A program made the translations under genes and the position numbers. DNA of 64,000 bases from G963720515 sp963720515. GTDB taxonomy: Bacteria; Actinomycetota; Thermoleophilia; Gaiellales; Gaiellaceae. The notes beneath the pieces are model-generated. The model was given only the letters and a program-made list of their open reading frames with translations. It searched no databases and was not told the DNA's origin. Shown here in pieces: positions 1-7,649 of this stretch. How positions within the stretch are numbered: the first letter of the stretch is position 1; every line of letters begins with the position of its first letter. The stretch covers positions 744,001 through 808,000 of the forward strand of contig OY970397.1 in NCBI GenBank assembly GCA_963720515.1, read 5' to 3'.

Positions 1-1
1 C

Positions 2-340
2 GCGGACGTGACGCGCGAGATGAAGGTCTCGTGCGAGGAGGTCTTCGGCCCGGTCTGCACCGTGTCGCCATACGACTCGCTCGACGAGGGCATCACGCTC
101 GCCAACTCGACACGCTACGGCCTCCAGGCCGGCATCTTCACCGGGAGCGTCGAGGCGGCGCTCGCCGCGGCGCAGGGGCTCGAGTTCGGAGGCATCACCG
201 TGAACGAGGCGCCCACGTTCCGCGCCGACCAGATGCCCTACGGCGGTGTGAAGGCGTCCGGGAACACGCGCGAGGGCCCGCCGTACACCGTGCGCGAGAT
301 GACCGAGGAGCGCCTCGTCGTGCTCGCCTTGGGTGCGTAG
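2..340 (+). CDS. aldehyde dehydrogenase, C-terminal part (cut by window edge)
   Basis: This is the last 113 residues of an NAD(P)-dependent aldehyde dehydrogenase; the start and the catalytic Cys lie outside the window. The visible part contains the family's FGPV segment, the AxxxxYGLQAGIFT stretch and the GGxKxSGxxREGP motif near the C-terminus that lines the active-site tunnel in this superfamily. The reading frame is open from base 2, so the first in-frame GTG at base 8 is not a real start. The substrate cannot be told from this fragment. The next gene begins 45 bases downstream with its own promoter, so the two are probably separate transcription units. Confidence 0.88.
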   Translation, partial: ADVTREMKVSCEEVFGPVCTVSPYDSLDEGITLANSTRYGLQAGIFTGSVEAALAAAQGLEFGGITVNEAPTFRADQMPYGGVKASGNTREGPPYTVREMTEERLVVLALGA

Positions 341-371
341 GGCCCCGGCGGGACCGGCCGCAGCGGTCGGC

Positions 372-377
372 TAGACT
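372..377 (+). promoter_or_regulatory. -10 hexamer TAGACT, leaderless start
   Basis: TAGACT ends 8 bases before the ATG at 386, so transcription would begin at or next to the start codon. No convincing -35 is visible. Confidence 0.55.
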
Positions 378-385
378 CGCGCACC

Positions 386-961
386 ATGTCGGGTCGCTTC
401 TTCGGCCGTGGCGAAACGCCGCCCGCCGATCCCCCAGTCTCGGACGCCCCGCCGCCCGAGGCGGCGCCGCCGCCTCCCGCGGCCCCCGCGCCCGTGCCGC
501 CACCGCGTACGTACTCGCCGCAGCGCGAGCGCCGCTCCCTCGCCCGGCTCCGCGAGGTCGAGATGCGCGACGTCGGCGGGCTCGCGGTCGAGATGGCGCG
601 ACGCGACGACTGGCGCTACCCGCTCCTCCATTCGCGCTGCGCCGAGGTGCTCGGGATCGAGGAGCGGATCCACGAGCTCGACGCGCTCATCGCCGCCGGC
701 GACATGGCCTCCCGGGGCGTCCCCGTGGTCGAGTGCCAGTGCGGCGCGCCGATCATGCGCGGCCAGCACTTCTGCGCCCACTGCGGCCGGCCGGCGCCGG
801 AGACGAACCCGGTCGTCGCGTGCAGCCACTGCGGCCAGCCGCTTCCGGCCGACGTGAACTTCTGCTCGTTCTGCGGCAACCCGGTCGCGGCCGAGGCGTA
901 CGCGGAGGCCCCTCCGCCGATCGACGAGACGCTCGTGCCCCCTCCGCCCCAGGAGCCGTAG
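386..961 (+). CDS. Pro-rich double zinc-ribbon protein
   Basis: This 191-residue protein has a Pro/Ala-rich N-terminus (about 1-45), a short charged helical stretch (50-105) and two zinc ribbons. The first has Cys117, 119, 130 and 133; the second has Cys146, 149, 160 and 163. The C-terminus is again Pro-rich. No membrane segment or signal peptide is seen. Tandem ribbons of this kind usually stabilise small adaptor proteins, and no enzymatic function can be assigned. The stop codon abuts the ATG of the next gene, which also carries a zinc ribbon, so the two are probably co-translated and may act together at the membrane (inference). Confidence 0.8.
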   Translation: MSGRFFGRGETPPADPPVSDAPPPEAAPPPPAAPAPVPPPRTYSPQRERRSLARLREVEMRDVGGLAVEMARRDDWRYPLLHSRCAEVLGIEERIHELDALIAAGDMASRGVPVVECQCGAPIMRGQHFCAHCGRPAPETNPVVACSHCGQPLPADVNFCSFCGNPVAAEAYAEAPPPIDETLVPPPPQEP

Positions 962-1747
962 ATGTCGGGGCCCCCGCCGAACGACGCGCCGCCGCCCGAC
1001 GCCGCGCCGCCTCCGCCCCCGCACGATCCCTACCGCTGCCCGCGCTGCAACTCGCCATACGACCCGTTCCAGGAGTACTGCCTCGAGTGCGGCCAGCGCC
1101 TCGTCCCCTACCCGGGCATGTCGCTCTGGCGCCGCGACTCCTGGTCACGCCAGTCGCCGCTCTGGTTCTGGGGCGCGCTCATCGCGCTCTTCGCGATCGC
1201 GCTCGTCACCGGCGCGATCGTGCTCGCGGCGCGCGACGACGACAACAAGGGCAACGCACAGGGCCCGACGACGAGCCAGCTCTCCTCCCCGAGCTCTCCG
1301 ATCTCCACGGGGACGCTGCCCGCGACGGTTCCACCGCCCACGACGCTGAACACGGACACGCTCGCGACGACGCTTCCGACCACGTCCTCGACGACGCCCA
1401 CGTTCTCCAGCACGACCTTCGCGACGACGACGGCGCCGACCACCACGCCGACCACCTCGACCGGCCTCACGACCTGGCCGTCCGGCAAGAGCGGCTACAC
1501 GGTCATCCTCGAGTCGCTCCCCGAGTCGAGCGGGCGCTCCGCTGCCGAGTCGAAGGCGAAGCAGGCGAAGGCGGACGGCCTCCCTGAGGTCGGCGTCCTC
1601 AACTCGTCCAACTACTCGAGCCTGAACCCCGGCTTCTACGTCGTCTTCAGCGGCATCTACGACACGCTCTCCGAGGCGAACAGCGCCGTGCCGACCGCGA
1701 AGAGCGCCGGCTGGCCGGCCGCCTACGTGCGCCAGATCACGCCCTGA
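962..1747 (+). CDS. membrane-anchored zinc-ribbon protein with SPOR-like C-terminus
   Basis: This 261-residue protein has a Pro-rich start, a cytoplasmic zinc ribbon (Cys26, 29, 40, 43), one transmembrane helix (about 66-90), a long Thr/Ser/Pro linker (about 95-175) and a C-terminal domain of about 80 residues. That domain begins GYTVIL and contains a GFYVVFSGIYDT segment, resembling SPOR-like domains that bind denuded peptidoglycan. The predicted topology puts the ribbon inside and the SPOR-like domain outside. The gene starts directly after the preceding stop, so it is translationally coupled. The SPOR assignment rests on pattern only; a role at the septum or cell wall is inference. Confidence 0.75.
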   Translation: MSGPPPNDAPPPDAAPPPPPHDPYRCPRCNSPYDPFQEYCLECGQRLVPYPGMSLWRRDSWSRQSPLWFWGALIALFAIALVTGAIVLAARDDDNKGNAQGPTTSQLSSPSSPISTGTLPATVPPPTTLNTDTLATTLPTTSSTTPTFSSTTFATTTAPTTTPTTSTGLTTWPSGKSGYTVILESLPESSGRSAAESKAKQAKADGLPEVGVLNSSNYSSLNPGFYVVFSGIYDTLSEANSAVPTAKSAGWPAAYVRQITP

Positions 1748-1756
1748 AGCCCGACT

Positions 1757-1785
1757 TTGTAACACCGGACGAGGCCCGTTAGACT
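1757..1785 (+). promoter_or_regulatory. sigma70-type promoter, TTGTAA-17-TAGACT
   Basis: TTGTAA (1757-1762) and TAGACT (1780-1785) are separated by exactly 17 bases. A start near 1792 would give a leader of about 75 bases for the gene at 1867, beginning with the hairpin at 1796-1814. Confidence 0.65.
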
Positions 1786-1795
1786 GGAAATGGCT

Positions 1796-1814
1796 GGGGC
1801 CGTCGAACGGCCCC
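1796..1814 (+). other. 5'-leader hairpin
   Basis: A perfect 7-bp stem, GGGGCCG and CGGCCCC with a 5-base loop, lies at the predicted 5' end of the transcript. It could stabilise the mRNA end or terminate upstream transcription; there is no clear U-tract. Confidence 0.45.
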
Positions 1815-1866
1815 TTAACGCGAAATACACATTCGTTTGCAGCCAGTTAACCGGTTGCAGACCACA

Positions 1867-2316
1867 ATGGCCTCACTGCTTATGCCCGACGGACTCCTTC
1901 CCCGCATGTATCAGTACTCCCGAGCGATCTACCGCTCGATCAAGGACCTCGTCGACCCGTATGCGGACGCCGAGACCCGGGTCGAGTACCGCCGGGCGGT
2001 GCTGGCCCACTGCGAGGACACGGTCGAGCGCCTCGCCAAGGATCCGCGCTACTTCTCGAAGCCGGAGCGCGCGCTCTTCCAGGACATCCGCCGCTACTTC
2101 CCGATCACGGCACAGGCCCGGGTGAACTGGGCGGTGACCGAGGGGATCGGCGCGGCCGTCGGCTACATCGAGCATCAGATCGAGTCGGGCGCGTTCGACG
2201 GCGGGATCGCCCGCTGCCGCGCGACGACGCGCAAGGGCAAGCCGTGCCAGCGCACGCCGCTCCCCGAGCGCGAGTACTGCCCCTCGCATCAGCACCTCGA
2301 GACGTCCGCCGCGTAA
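1867..2316 (+). CDS. hypothetical protein with C-terminal CCCH zinc motif
   Basis: This 149-residue protein (start ATG 1867; an upstream in-frame TTG at 1837 would add 10 residues) has a helical N-terminal region of about 110 residues. It ends in a compact metal-binding pattern, Cys117-x9-Cys127-x10-Cys138-x2-His141, embedded in basic residues (RATTRKGKPC). Similar short C-terminal motifs occur in bacterial proteins of unknown function and in some phage-associated proteins, where nucleic-acid binding is suspected. The gene is isolated, with its own sigma70-type promoter, a structured leader and a strong bidirectional terminator downstream. No function can be assigned. Confidence 0.72.
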   Translation: MASLLMPDGLLPRMYQYSRAIYRSIKDLVDPYADAETRVEYRRAVLAHCEDTVERLAKDPRYFSKPERALFQDIRRYFPITAQARVNWAVTEGIGAAVGYIEHQIESGAFDGGIARCRATTRKGKPCQRTPLPEREYCPSHQHLETSAA

Positions 2317-2372
2317 GCGGCGCAGGACGGACAGCCCGAACGGTTCTCCGGAGAGCTCGGGAAGCCGCTCAG

Positions 2373-2419
2373 CCGCCCGAAGTCCGGCCGCCTTCGGCGG
2401 CCATGACGACTTCGGGCGG
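2373..2419. terminator. two-tier bidirectional terminator hairpin
   Basis: An outer 12-bp perfect stem (2373-2384 with 2408-2419) encloses an inner 7-bp stem (2386-2392 with 2396-2402, loop TTC) and is followed by GTTTCGG. It lies between the convergent ends of the 1867 gene and dinB and can serve both. Confidence 0.7.
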
Positions 2420-2482
2420 GTTTCGGCATGCGTCTGGAGCAGTGCGCGAGCAAGTCGCGCACTGCGCGGCGAAGCCCACCTT

Positions 2483-2497
2483 GCAACAGACTGTTGC
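2483..2497. repeat. 15-base inverted repeat
   Basis: Two perfect 7-base arms, GCAACAG and CTGTTGC, flank a single A, 14 bases downstream of the dinB stop. It may be an accessory terminator stem or an operator; nothing decides between them. Confidence 0.35.
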
Positions 2498-2510
2498 TAA
2501 GTCGCGGGGC

Positions 2511-3587
2511 TCATGACGCTGCAGACAGCTCGAGCTGGACTGCGTCTTCGAGATTGGAAACGCCTACGCCGACGAGTCGTAGTGCGCCGGGCCGCTCCGT
2601 GAGGGCTCGGTCGAGGAGCGCGCACGCGAGGTCGCCGATCCGCTCCGCCTCGTCGGTGCCGACCGGCAGGCTCTGCGAGCGGGTTCGCGTCGTGAAGTCC
2701 GGGTAGCGCAGCTTCGTCGTCACCGTGCGGGCGGACTGGCCGTCCTCGGCGAGCTTCTTCGCGAGGCGCTCGGCCATTCGGCGCAGCTCGTCGTGGAGCC
2801 GCTCGCGGTCGTCGACGTCGCGCGGAAAGGTGTCCTCGCAGGAGAGCGAGACGTTCTCGACGACCGTCTCGAGGGTGCGGGGATCGACGCCGCGGGCCCG
2901 GTCGCGCACGAGCCGGCCGGCCTTGCCGGGGAGGAGCGCGGCGAGCTCGGCATCGCTGAGCGCCGCGAGCTCCCCGATCCGCTCGACGCCCGCGCCCTTC
3001 AGGCGCTGCTCCGCGCGCGGGCCGACGCCGGGCAGGACGCGGACGTGGAGCGGTGCGAGAAACGCGGCCTCGCGGCCCGGCGGGACGAGCACAACGCCGC
3101 CCGGCTTCCGGCGGTCGCTTGCGACCTTGGCGACGACCTTGCACGTTCCGACGCCGAGCGAGCATGTGAGCCCGGTCGCACCGCGCACCGCGGTCTGGAT
3201 CGCCCCGGCGACAGCGCGCGTCTCGCGGAAGTCCCGAACGACCTCGTCGAGTTGGAGGTAGCCCTCGTCGAGACCGGTGCGCTCGACGGTCGGCACGACC
3301 TCGCGGATCACGTCCCACACGCGCCGCGAAACCTGCGAGTAGAGCTGGTGGCGCGGAGGGACGAAGACCGCATCGGGACAGCGCCTGAGCGCCTCCGCGC
3401 AGCTCATCGCCGAGTGGATGCCGTACCCGCGCGCGACGTAGTTCGCGGTCGCCACGACACCCCGGCCATGCGGGTCACCGCCGACGATCAGCGGCCTAGA
3501 CGCAAGGGCCGGCTCCTCGAGCTCCTCGACCGCCGCGAAGAACGCGTCGAGATCCAAATGGCCGATGACGACCACGGCTTGGTCCAC
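2511..3587 (-). CDS. dinB: DNA polymerase IV (Y family)
   Basis: This is an error-prone translesion polymerase. With the GTG start at 3587 it has 358 residues, a normal DinB length. Visible signatures are HLDLDAFFAAVEE (metal ligand Asp12, steric-gate Phe16/17), YGIHSAM, GLDEGYL with catalytic Asp107-Glu108, the helix-hairpin-helix LPGVGP and the little-finger region. A longer frame reaches a GTG at 3641. However, TATTCT ends 7 bases before GTG 3587 on this strand and the family homology begins just after it, so 3587 is the better start. The gene is divergent from pafBC, 45 bases apart, which suits damage-inducible expression. Confidence 0.93.
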   Translation of the reverse strand: MDQAVVVIGHLDLDAFFAAVEELEEPALASRPLIVGGDPHGRGVVATANYVARGYGIHSAMSCAEALRRCPDAVFVPPRHQLYSQVSRRVWDVIREVVPTVERTGLDEGYLQLDEVVRDFRETRAVAGAIQTAVRGATGLTCSLGVGTCKVVAKVASDRRKPGGVVLVPPGREAAFLAPLHVRVLPGVGPRAEQRLKGAGVERIGELAALSDAELAALLPGKAGRLVRDRARGVDPRTLETVVENVSLSCEDTFPRDVDDRERLHDELRRMAERLAKKLAEDGQSARTVTTKLRYPDFTTRTRSQSLPVGTDEAERIGDLACALLDRALTERPGALRLVGVGVSNLEDAVQLELSAAS

Positions 3588-3594
3588 AAGAGGG

Positions 3595-3600
3595 AGAATA
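3595..3600 (-). promoter_or_regulatory. -10 hexamer TATTCT of dinB (leaderless)
   Basis: Reading leftwards, TATTCT is followed by 7 bases and then GTG 3587. It fixes the dinB start and implies a leaderless mRNA. Confidence 0.55.
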
Positions 3601-3632
3601 GGGAGGCGACCTTCCGGCATCGCCGCCGCATC

Positions 3633-5660
3633 GTGTCCCACGACACCGACAAGCTCATCCGCCAGCTCTCGCTCGTCGCCTTCCTCATGGCCGAGCGGAG
3701 ACCGCTGACCGCACGCGACGTCAAGTCGAACGTCGAGGGCTACTCCGAGATGTCGGACGAGGCCTTCGCGCGCCGCTTCTACTCCGACCGGGCCGAGCTC
3801 GTGAACCTCGGCGTGCCGCTCAAGTCGCAGCGCGACGAGTTCACGGGGGAGGAGCTCTACACGCTCCGATCCGAGCAGTACTTCCTGAGCGAGCTCGAGC
3901 TCGACGACGACGAGCTGGCGGCGCTCCAGACGGCGCTCTTCCTCCTCGACGGCAAGTTCGCCTACGCCGAGCCGCTTCGCCTCGCCCTCCAGAACCTCGC
4001 ACTCGGCCGCCCCGGCCCACTCGACGACACGACCGAGTCGGAGCGGCGCGTCGTCGTGACCGACCCGGACTACTCGGTGGAGATGTCGGGCCGGCTCACC
4101 AAGCTCGAGAACGCGATCTCGAAGCAGCGGACGATCAAATTCCGCTACTGGACGATCAGCCGCGACTCGGAGGCCGAGCGGACGGTCAACCCGTACGCGC
4201 TACTCCCCGAGGGGGGCTCCTGGTACCTGATCGGGCGCGACCTCGACCGGGACGAGCTGCGGACCTTCCGCGTCTCGCGGGTGCGCGGCGAGATCCGCTT
4301 CGCGACGCGGCGCGAGCGCGACTTCCGCGCGCCGGAGGACTTCGACCCGAGCGGCTTCCGAGGCCGCCAGCCGTGGCAGTTCGGCGACATCAAGGGCGAG
4401 GCGGAGATCGACCTCGACCCGGACACGGCGTGGTGGGTCGAGCGGACGATCCCGCGCGGGCACGTCGAGGACGGGCGCTTCGTGACGGAGTACGCAGATC
4501 TCGGGCAGCTCGCGTCGTGGGTGCTGCGCCAGGACGGCCGCGCGCGGCCCGTCTCCCCGCCCGAGCTCGGGGCCGAGGTGGACAAGGCGCTGAACGCCGT
4601 CATCGCGGCGCACGAGAAGCGCCCGCCGCGCCCCGCCGCCGCCGTCGCGCCGGACGGCGAGCCGGTCGTGCTCGACCGGACGAGCGGGCCGGTTGCGCCG
4701 GAGCGCTTCGCCGTCCTCCAGGCGCTCCTCGCGTACATCCTCGCCCGCTGTGGCGAGGAGGAAAACGCGACGATCCCCGCCGGCGAGCTCGCGGAGCGGT
4801 TCAGCCTGACGCCCGAGCAACTGGCCGAGCACCTGGCGCTCCTCAACCTCGTGAACTTCGGCGGCGGGTGCTACGCCGTCTACGCGAACCTCGACGGCGA
4901 CGAGGTGCACGTCCAGAAGGAGCTCTTCGGCGACGCGTTCCGGCGTGCGCCCCGGCTGACGCCGCTCGAGGCGCGCGCCATTCGCCTCGCGCTGGAGTTC
5001 GTCGGGCCGATGATCGCGGCCGATGCGCACACGCCGCTCGATCGCGTGCGCGGCAAGCTCGAGGAGACGTTCGGCCAGTTCGACCTCCCCGACGAGGGCG
5101 AGGCCGCGGCGCCGTCGGAGGAGGAGGGGCTCGTCCGGGTCTTCTCCGACGCGATTGCGCGACACCGGCTGGTCGAGATCGAGTACCTCGCGGTCGGCGA
5201 GGAGCCGAGCGTCCGGACGATCGAGCCGCACGCGCTCGAGCGCGAGCTGCCGTGGTGGTACGTCCATTCGTGGGACCGCTCCCGCGACGCGCAGCGCAGC
5301 TTCCGGCTCGACCGGATACGCGACGTGCAGCTCCTGGAGGAGGAGTTCGAGCCGCGCCCGGATCTCGTGCCCCAGAAGCTCCGCGACGTCTCAACCGCCC
5401 GTGTCCTGTTCAAGAAGGCGGTCGCGCCGTGGCGAATCGAGCGAGGCGCGGCGGCGCTCGAGGACGGCTCGGCGCTCGAAGAGCTCCGGCACGGGGGCAT
5501 GGACTGGCTCGTCGGCGAGATCCTGGCGCACCGCGGCGCGGCGATCGTGCTCGAGCCGGCCGACGTGCGCGAGACGATCGCCGAGCGGGCCCGCGCGCTC
5601 CAGATGGAGCTCGGCAAGCGGCGCCCGCGCGCCTGGGCGGCCGGCGCCAAGCGGCGCTGA
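3633..5660 (+). CDS. pafBC: fused PafB-PafC WYL-domain transcriptional activator
   Basis: A 675-residue protein contains two complete wHTH+WYL units in one chain. The first has a wHTH at about 1-65 and a WYL domain at about 165-230 (NPYALLPEGGSWYLIGRD). The second has a wHTH at about 355-425 and a WYL domain at about 510-565 (ERELPWWYVHSWD). In mycobacteria PafB and PafC are separate adjacent genes forming a heterodimer that activates LexA-independent DNA-damage genes; fused versions are known in some actinobacteria. Here there is no proteasome gene nearby, but the gene is divergent from dinB, a natural damage-response partner. The start is GTG 3633; upstream in-frame sequence lies within dinB. 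A terminator palindrome follows. Confidence 0.88.
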   Translation: MSHDTDKLIRQLSLVAFLMAERRPLTARDVKSNVEGYSEMSDEAFARRFYSDRAELVNLGVPLKSQRDEFTGEELYTLRSEQYFLSELELDDDELAALQTALFLLDGKFAYAEPLRLALQNLALGRPGPLDDTTESERRVVVTDPDYSVEMSGRLTKLENAISKQRTIKFRYWTISRDSEAERTVNPYALLPEGGSWYLIGRDLDRDELRTFRVSRVRGEIRFATRRERDFRAPEDFDPSGFRGRQPWQFGDIKGEAEIDLDPDTAWWVERTIPRGHVEDGRFVTEYADLGQLASWVLRQDGRARPVSPPELGAEVDKALNAVIAAHEKRPPRPAAAVAPDGEPVVLDRTSGPVAPERFAVLQALLAYILARCGEEENATIPAGELAERFSLTPEQLAEHLALLNLVNFGGGCYAVYANLDGDEVHVQKELFGDAFRRAPRLTPLEARAIRLALEFVGPMIAADAHTPLDRVRGKLEETFGQFDLPDEGEAAAPSEEEGLVRVFSDAIARHRLVEIEYLAVGEEPSVRTIEPHALERELPWWYVHSWDRSRDAQRSFRLDRIRDVQLLEEEFEPRPDLVPQKLRDVSTARVLFKKAVAPWRIERGAAALEDGSALEELRHGGMDWLVGEILAHRGAAIVLEPADVRETIAERARALQMELGKRRPRAWAAGAKRR

Positions 5661-5664
5661 GGCC

Positions 5665-5684
5665 TCGCGCCGCCGGCGGCGCGA
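5665..5684 (+). terminator. 20-base perfect palindrome, probable pafBC terminator
   Basis: A 10-bp self-complementary GC stem begins 4 bases after the pafBC stop and is followed by TT. A palindrome with no loop would open at the tip to form a stable RNA hairpin. Confidence 0.55.
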
Positions 5685-5686
5685 TT

Positions 5687-5753
5687 CCGGCACACATCCG
5701 CCGGAGGTCCGGCACAGCCCGTGACAGACACGTGCGGTTTGCCGGGCTACGCT
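5687..5753 (+). promoter_or_regulatory. promoter module, copy A of a three-copy family
   Basis: CCGGCACACATCCG (5687-5700), then GTGACAGACACG (5721-5732), then 15 bases and TACGCT (5748-5753). Copies B (53427) and C (40636, minus strand) have the same box-to-hexamer distance. In this copy the upstream box is 34 bases from the second box instead of 24, a difference of one helical turn. It points into DNA with no plus-strand gene. Confidence 0.6.
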
Positions 5754-5861
5754 GAGGCCCTACCAACACACGCGCCGCCGACTCGGGCGCCGGACGACCT
5801 CAGCCCGTATGCGCGCGCGAAGCTCCTCGGTGTCCGGCGGGGTCGGACGAACTCGGCGCAC
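5754..5861 (+). ncRNA. candidate short transcript from promoter module A
   Basis: No plausible gene follows the module on this strand before the converging kinase gene. A transcript starting near 5760 would run into the stem at 5828-5875. The call rests only on the promoter-like module and the hairpin; no known RNA family is recognised. Confidence 0.25.
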
Positions 5862-5875
5862 CTAGCCGGACACCG
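5828..5875. terminator. 11-bp stem-loop at the 3' end of the sensor kinase gene
   Basis: CGGTGTCCGGC (5828-5838) pairs perfectly with GCCGGACACCG (5865-5875) across a 26-base loop. One arm is formed by the last codons of the kinase, so it could terminate both strands. Confidence 0.45.
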
Positions 5876-7649
5876 GCAGACGGACGGTGAAGCGGGCGCC
5901 GCGACCCTCGGCCGACTCGACGCGGAGCGTCCCGCCGTGCGCCTCGGCGATCGAGCGGGCGATGAACAACCCGAGCCCGGCGCCGGGCTTCGAGCCGCCC
6001 GCGGTCGCGGCCCGACCGAACTTCTCGAAGATGAGCCGCTGGTCCTCGTAGGAGATGCCCGGGCCGTGGTCGGTGACGCTCACGTCCACCACCCCGTTCC
6101 GCGCCTCCGCGTACACCTCCACGTCGTCCCCGGAGACCGTGTACTTGACAGCGTTCGTGACCAGGTTCACGAGGAGCTGGCGCAGACGCTCGCGGTCGCC
6201 GCGCACGGTCGGGAGCGGACCGGCGAACTCGGCGTGGACCCCGACCTCCTCCTGCCCCATCCCGATCAGGGCCGTGACCTCGTTGATCATCCCCTCGAGA
6301 TCAACGTCCGCGAACGCGTAGGTGAACGTCCCCGCCTCGACACGCGACGTGTCGAGGACGTCGCCGACGAGGCCCGCGAGCCGCGACGTCTCCTCCTCGA
6401 TGAGGGCAAGGAACGACTCGCGCTGCTCGGGCGTGAGCGTGCGCCAGCGCTGGCGGAGCGTGGCGGCGCAGCCGACCACCGAGGCCATCGGCCCACGCAG
6501 CTCGTGGGAGACGAGTGAGACGAAGTCGGCCCGAAGCGCCGAGAGCCGGCGCAGCTCCTCCGCGGCGGCGCGCTCGGCCTCGAACGCACGAGTGTTCTCG
6601 ACCGCGGTCGCGAGCTGGCGGCCGAGGAGCGTCAGGAGCTCGACGTCCTCCCGGGTGAAGCTCCCCGCCTCCGTGCGCGAGACCGACAGGGCGCCGAGCG
6701 CCCGGCCGCCGAGCGTGAGCGGCGCCAGCACCCTGGCGCGCATCCCGACCTCGACGAGCTCCTCCTCCTCCGGGTACCTGGGCTCTTCGGCCAGGTCCTC
6801 GCGGGTCACCGTCCGCCCCTCGCGGATGAGCGCCGCGAGCGCAGTCTGCTCGATGGGACGGCTCCAGCGGACGTCGCCCGGCTCCGACGCGACGCCGGCC
6901 TCGGCGATGACGGACGCGTGCCCGCCCTCGATCCCGATCAGGGCGATCCGGTCGAACGAGAGCGCCGTCTTGAGCTCGCGCACGAACAGACGGAACGCCT
7001 CGCTCAGCTCGAGCGACGACGCGAGCGCACGCGCGCAGCGGTTCACGACCTCGAGCTGGTCCGCGTGACGGCCGATCGCGTCGCGCAACCCCTCCGCCTC
7101 GCGGGCCCGCGCCTCCGCCCGGCGGGTCTCGCTGTGAAGCTGGTGGACGAGCCCGCCGACGACGAGGCCGATCAGGAGCTGGACGCCGAGCGAGAGCGCG
7201 ACGTTGCGGATCTGGAACCCGTCGTCGGCCATATTCGCGCGCTGCACCTCCGCGAGGACGAGCAGCGGGGCGTTCACGACCGTAAGACCGACGCCGCCCC
7301 AGATCCCGTAGCGGACGGCCGCCTCGGCGACCGCGAGGACGACAAGGCGCGTCGACGCCGTTCCGGTCGTCAGCGCGTGGCTGAAGACGAACAGGTAGAG
7401 GATCGCGGTGTCGAAGACGAGCGCGGAGATGCCGAGGATCTGGAACCCGCGGACGCTCCAGCGGCGCTGCGCGAGGAGCGCGAGGACCGCCGCGCCGACC
7501 GCGAACGTCCCGGTGACGAGCCAGGCGCGCCCGCGCGAGATGTCCGGCTCGTCGTAGGTCAGGATGACCAGGACGACGGTGAAGGCGACCGCGAGGAGGC
7601 GCGTCCACGCGATCCACATCTCCTGCGCGCGGAGCCGCTCGACCCTCAT
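5862..7649 (-). CDS. membrane sensor histidine kinase with GAF domain
   Basis: This 595-residue kinase has about six N-terminal transmembrane helices (about 16-190), a coiled linker, a GAF-type domain (about 225-365), a HisKA dimerisation domain with the phosphoacceptor in LVSHELRGP (His near 381) and a HATPase domain. The N, G1 and G2 boxes are visible as NLVTNAVKY, DHGPGIS and GAGLGLF. It autophosphorylates in response to an unknown membrane or cytoplasmic signal. No response regulator is adjacent. The ATG at 7649 overlaps the queG stop as ATGA, so the two genes are co-transcribed. The frame stays open further upstream, but that is the shadow of queG. Confidence 0.9.
   Translation of the reverse strand: MRVERLRAQEMWIAWTRLLAVAFTVVLVILTYDEPDISRGRAWLVTGTFAVGAAVLALLAQRRWSVRGFQILGISALVFDTAILYLFVFSHALTTGTASTRLVVLAVAEAAVRYGIWGGVGLTVVNAPLLVLAEVQRANMADDGFQIRNVALSLGVQLLIGLVVGGLVHQLHSETRRAEARAREAEGLRDAIGRHADQLEVVNRCARALASSLELSEAFRLFVRELKTALSFDRIALIGIEGGHASVIAEAGVASEPGDVRWSRPIEQTALAALIREGRTVTREDLAEEPRYPEEEELVEVGMRARVLAPLTLGGRALGALSVSRTEAGSFTREDVELLTLLGRQLATAVENTRAFEAERAAAEELRRLSALRADFVSLVSHELRGPMASVVGCAATLRQRWRTLTPEQRESFLALIEEETSRLAGLVGDVLDTSRVEAGTFTYAFADVDLEGMINEVTALIGMGQEEVGVHAEFAGPLPTVRGDRERLRQLLVNLVTNAVKYTVSGDDVEVYAEARNGVVDVSVTDHGPGISYEDQRLIFEKFGRAATAGGSKPGAGLGLFIARSIAEAHGGTLRVESAEGRGARFTVRLPVSG

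Noticed and set aside
2793..3632. N-terminal extension of the PafBC frame over dinB
   Set aside because: The extension is antisense to conserved dinB sequence and has no family similarity; GTG 3633 begins the real wHTH domain.
3588..3641. Longer dinB N-terminus from GTG 3641
   Set aside because: The added residues are not DinB-like and contain the TATTCT hexamer placed ideally for GTG 3587.
5721..6518. Long plus-strand frame starting GTG at 5721
   Set aside because: It is the reverse-strand shadow of the sensor kinase, and its GTG is part of promoter module A.
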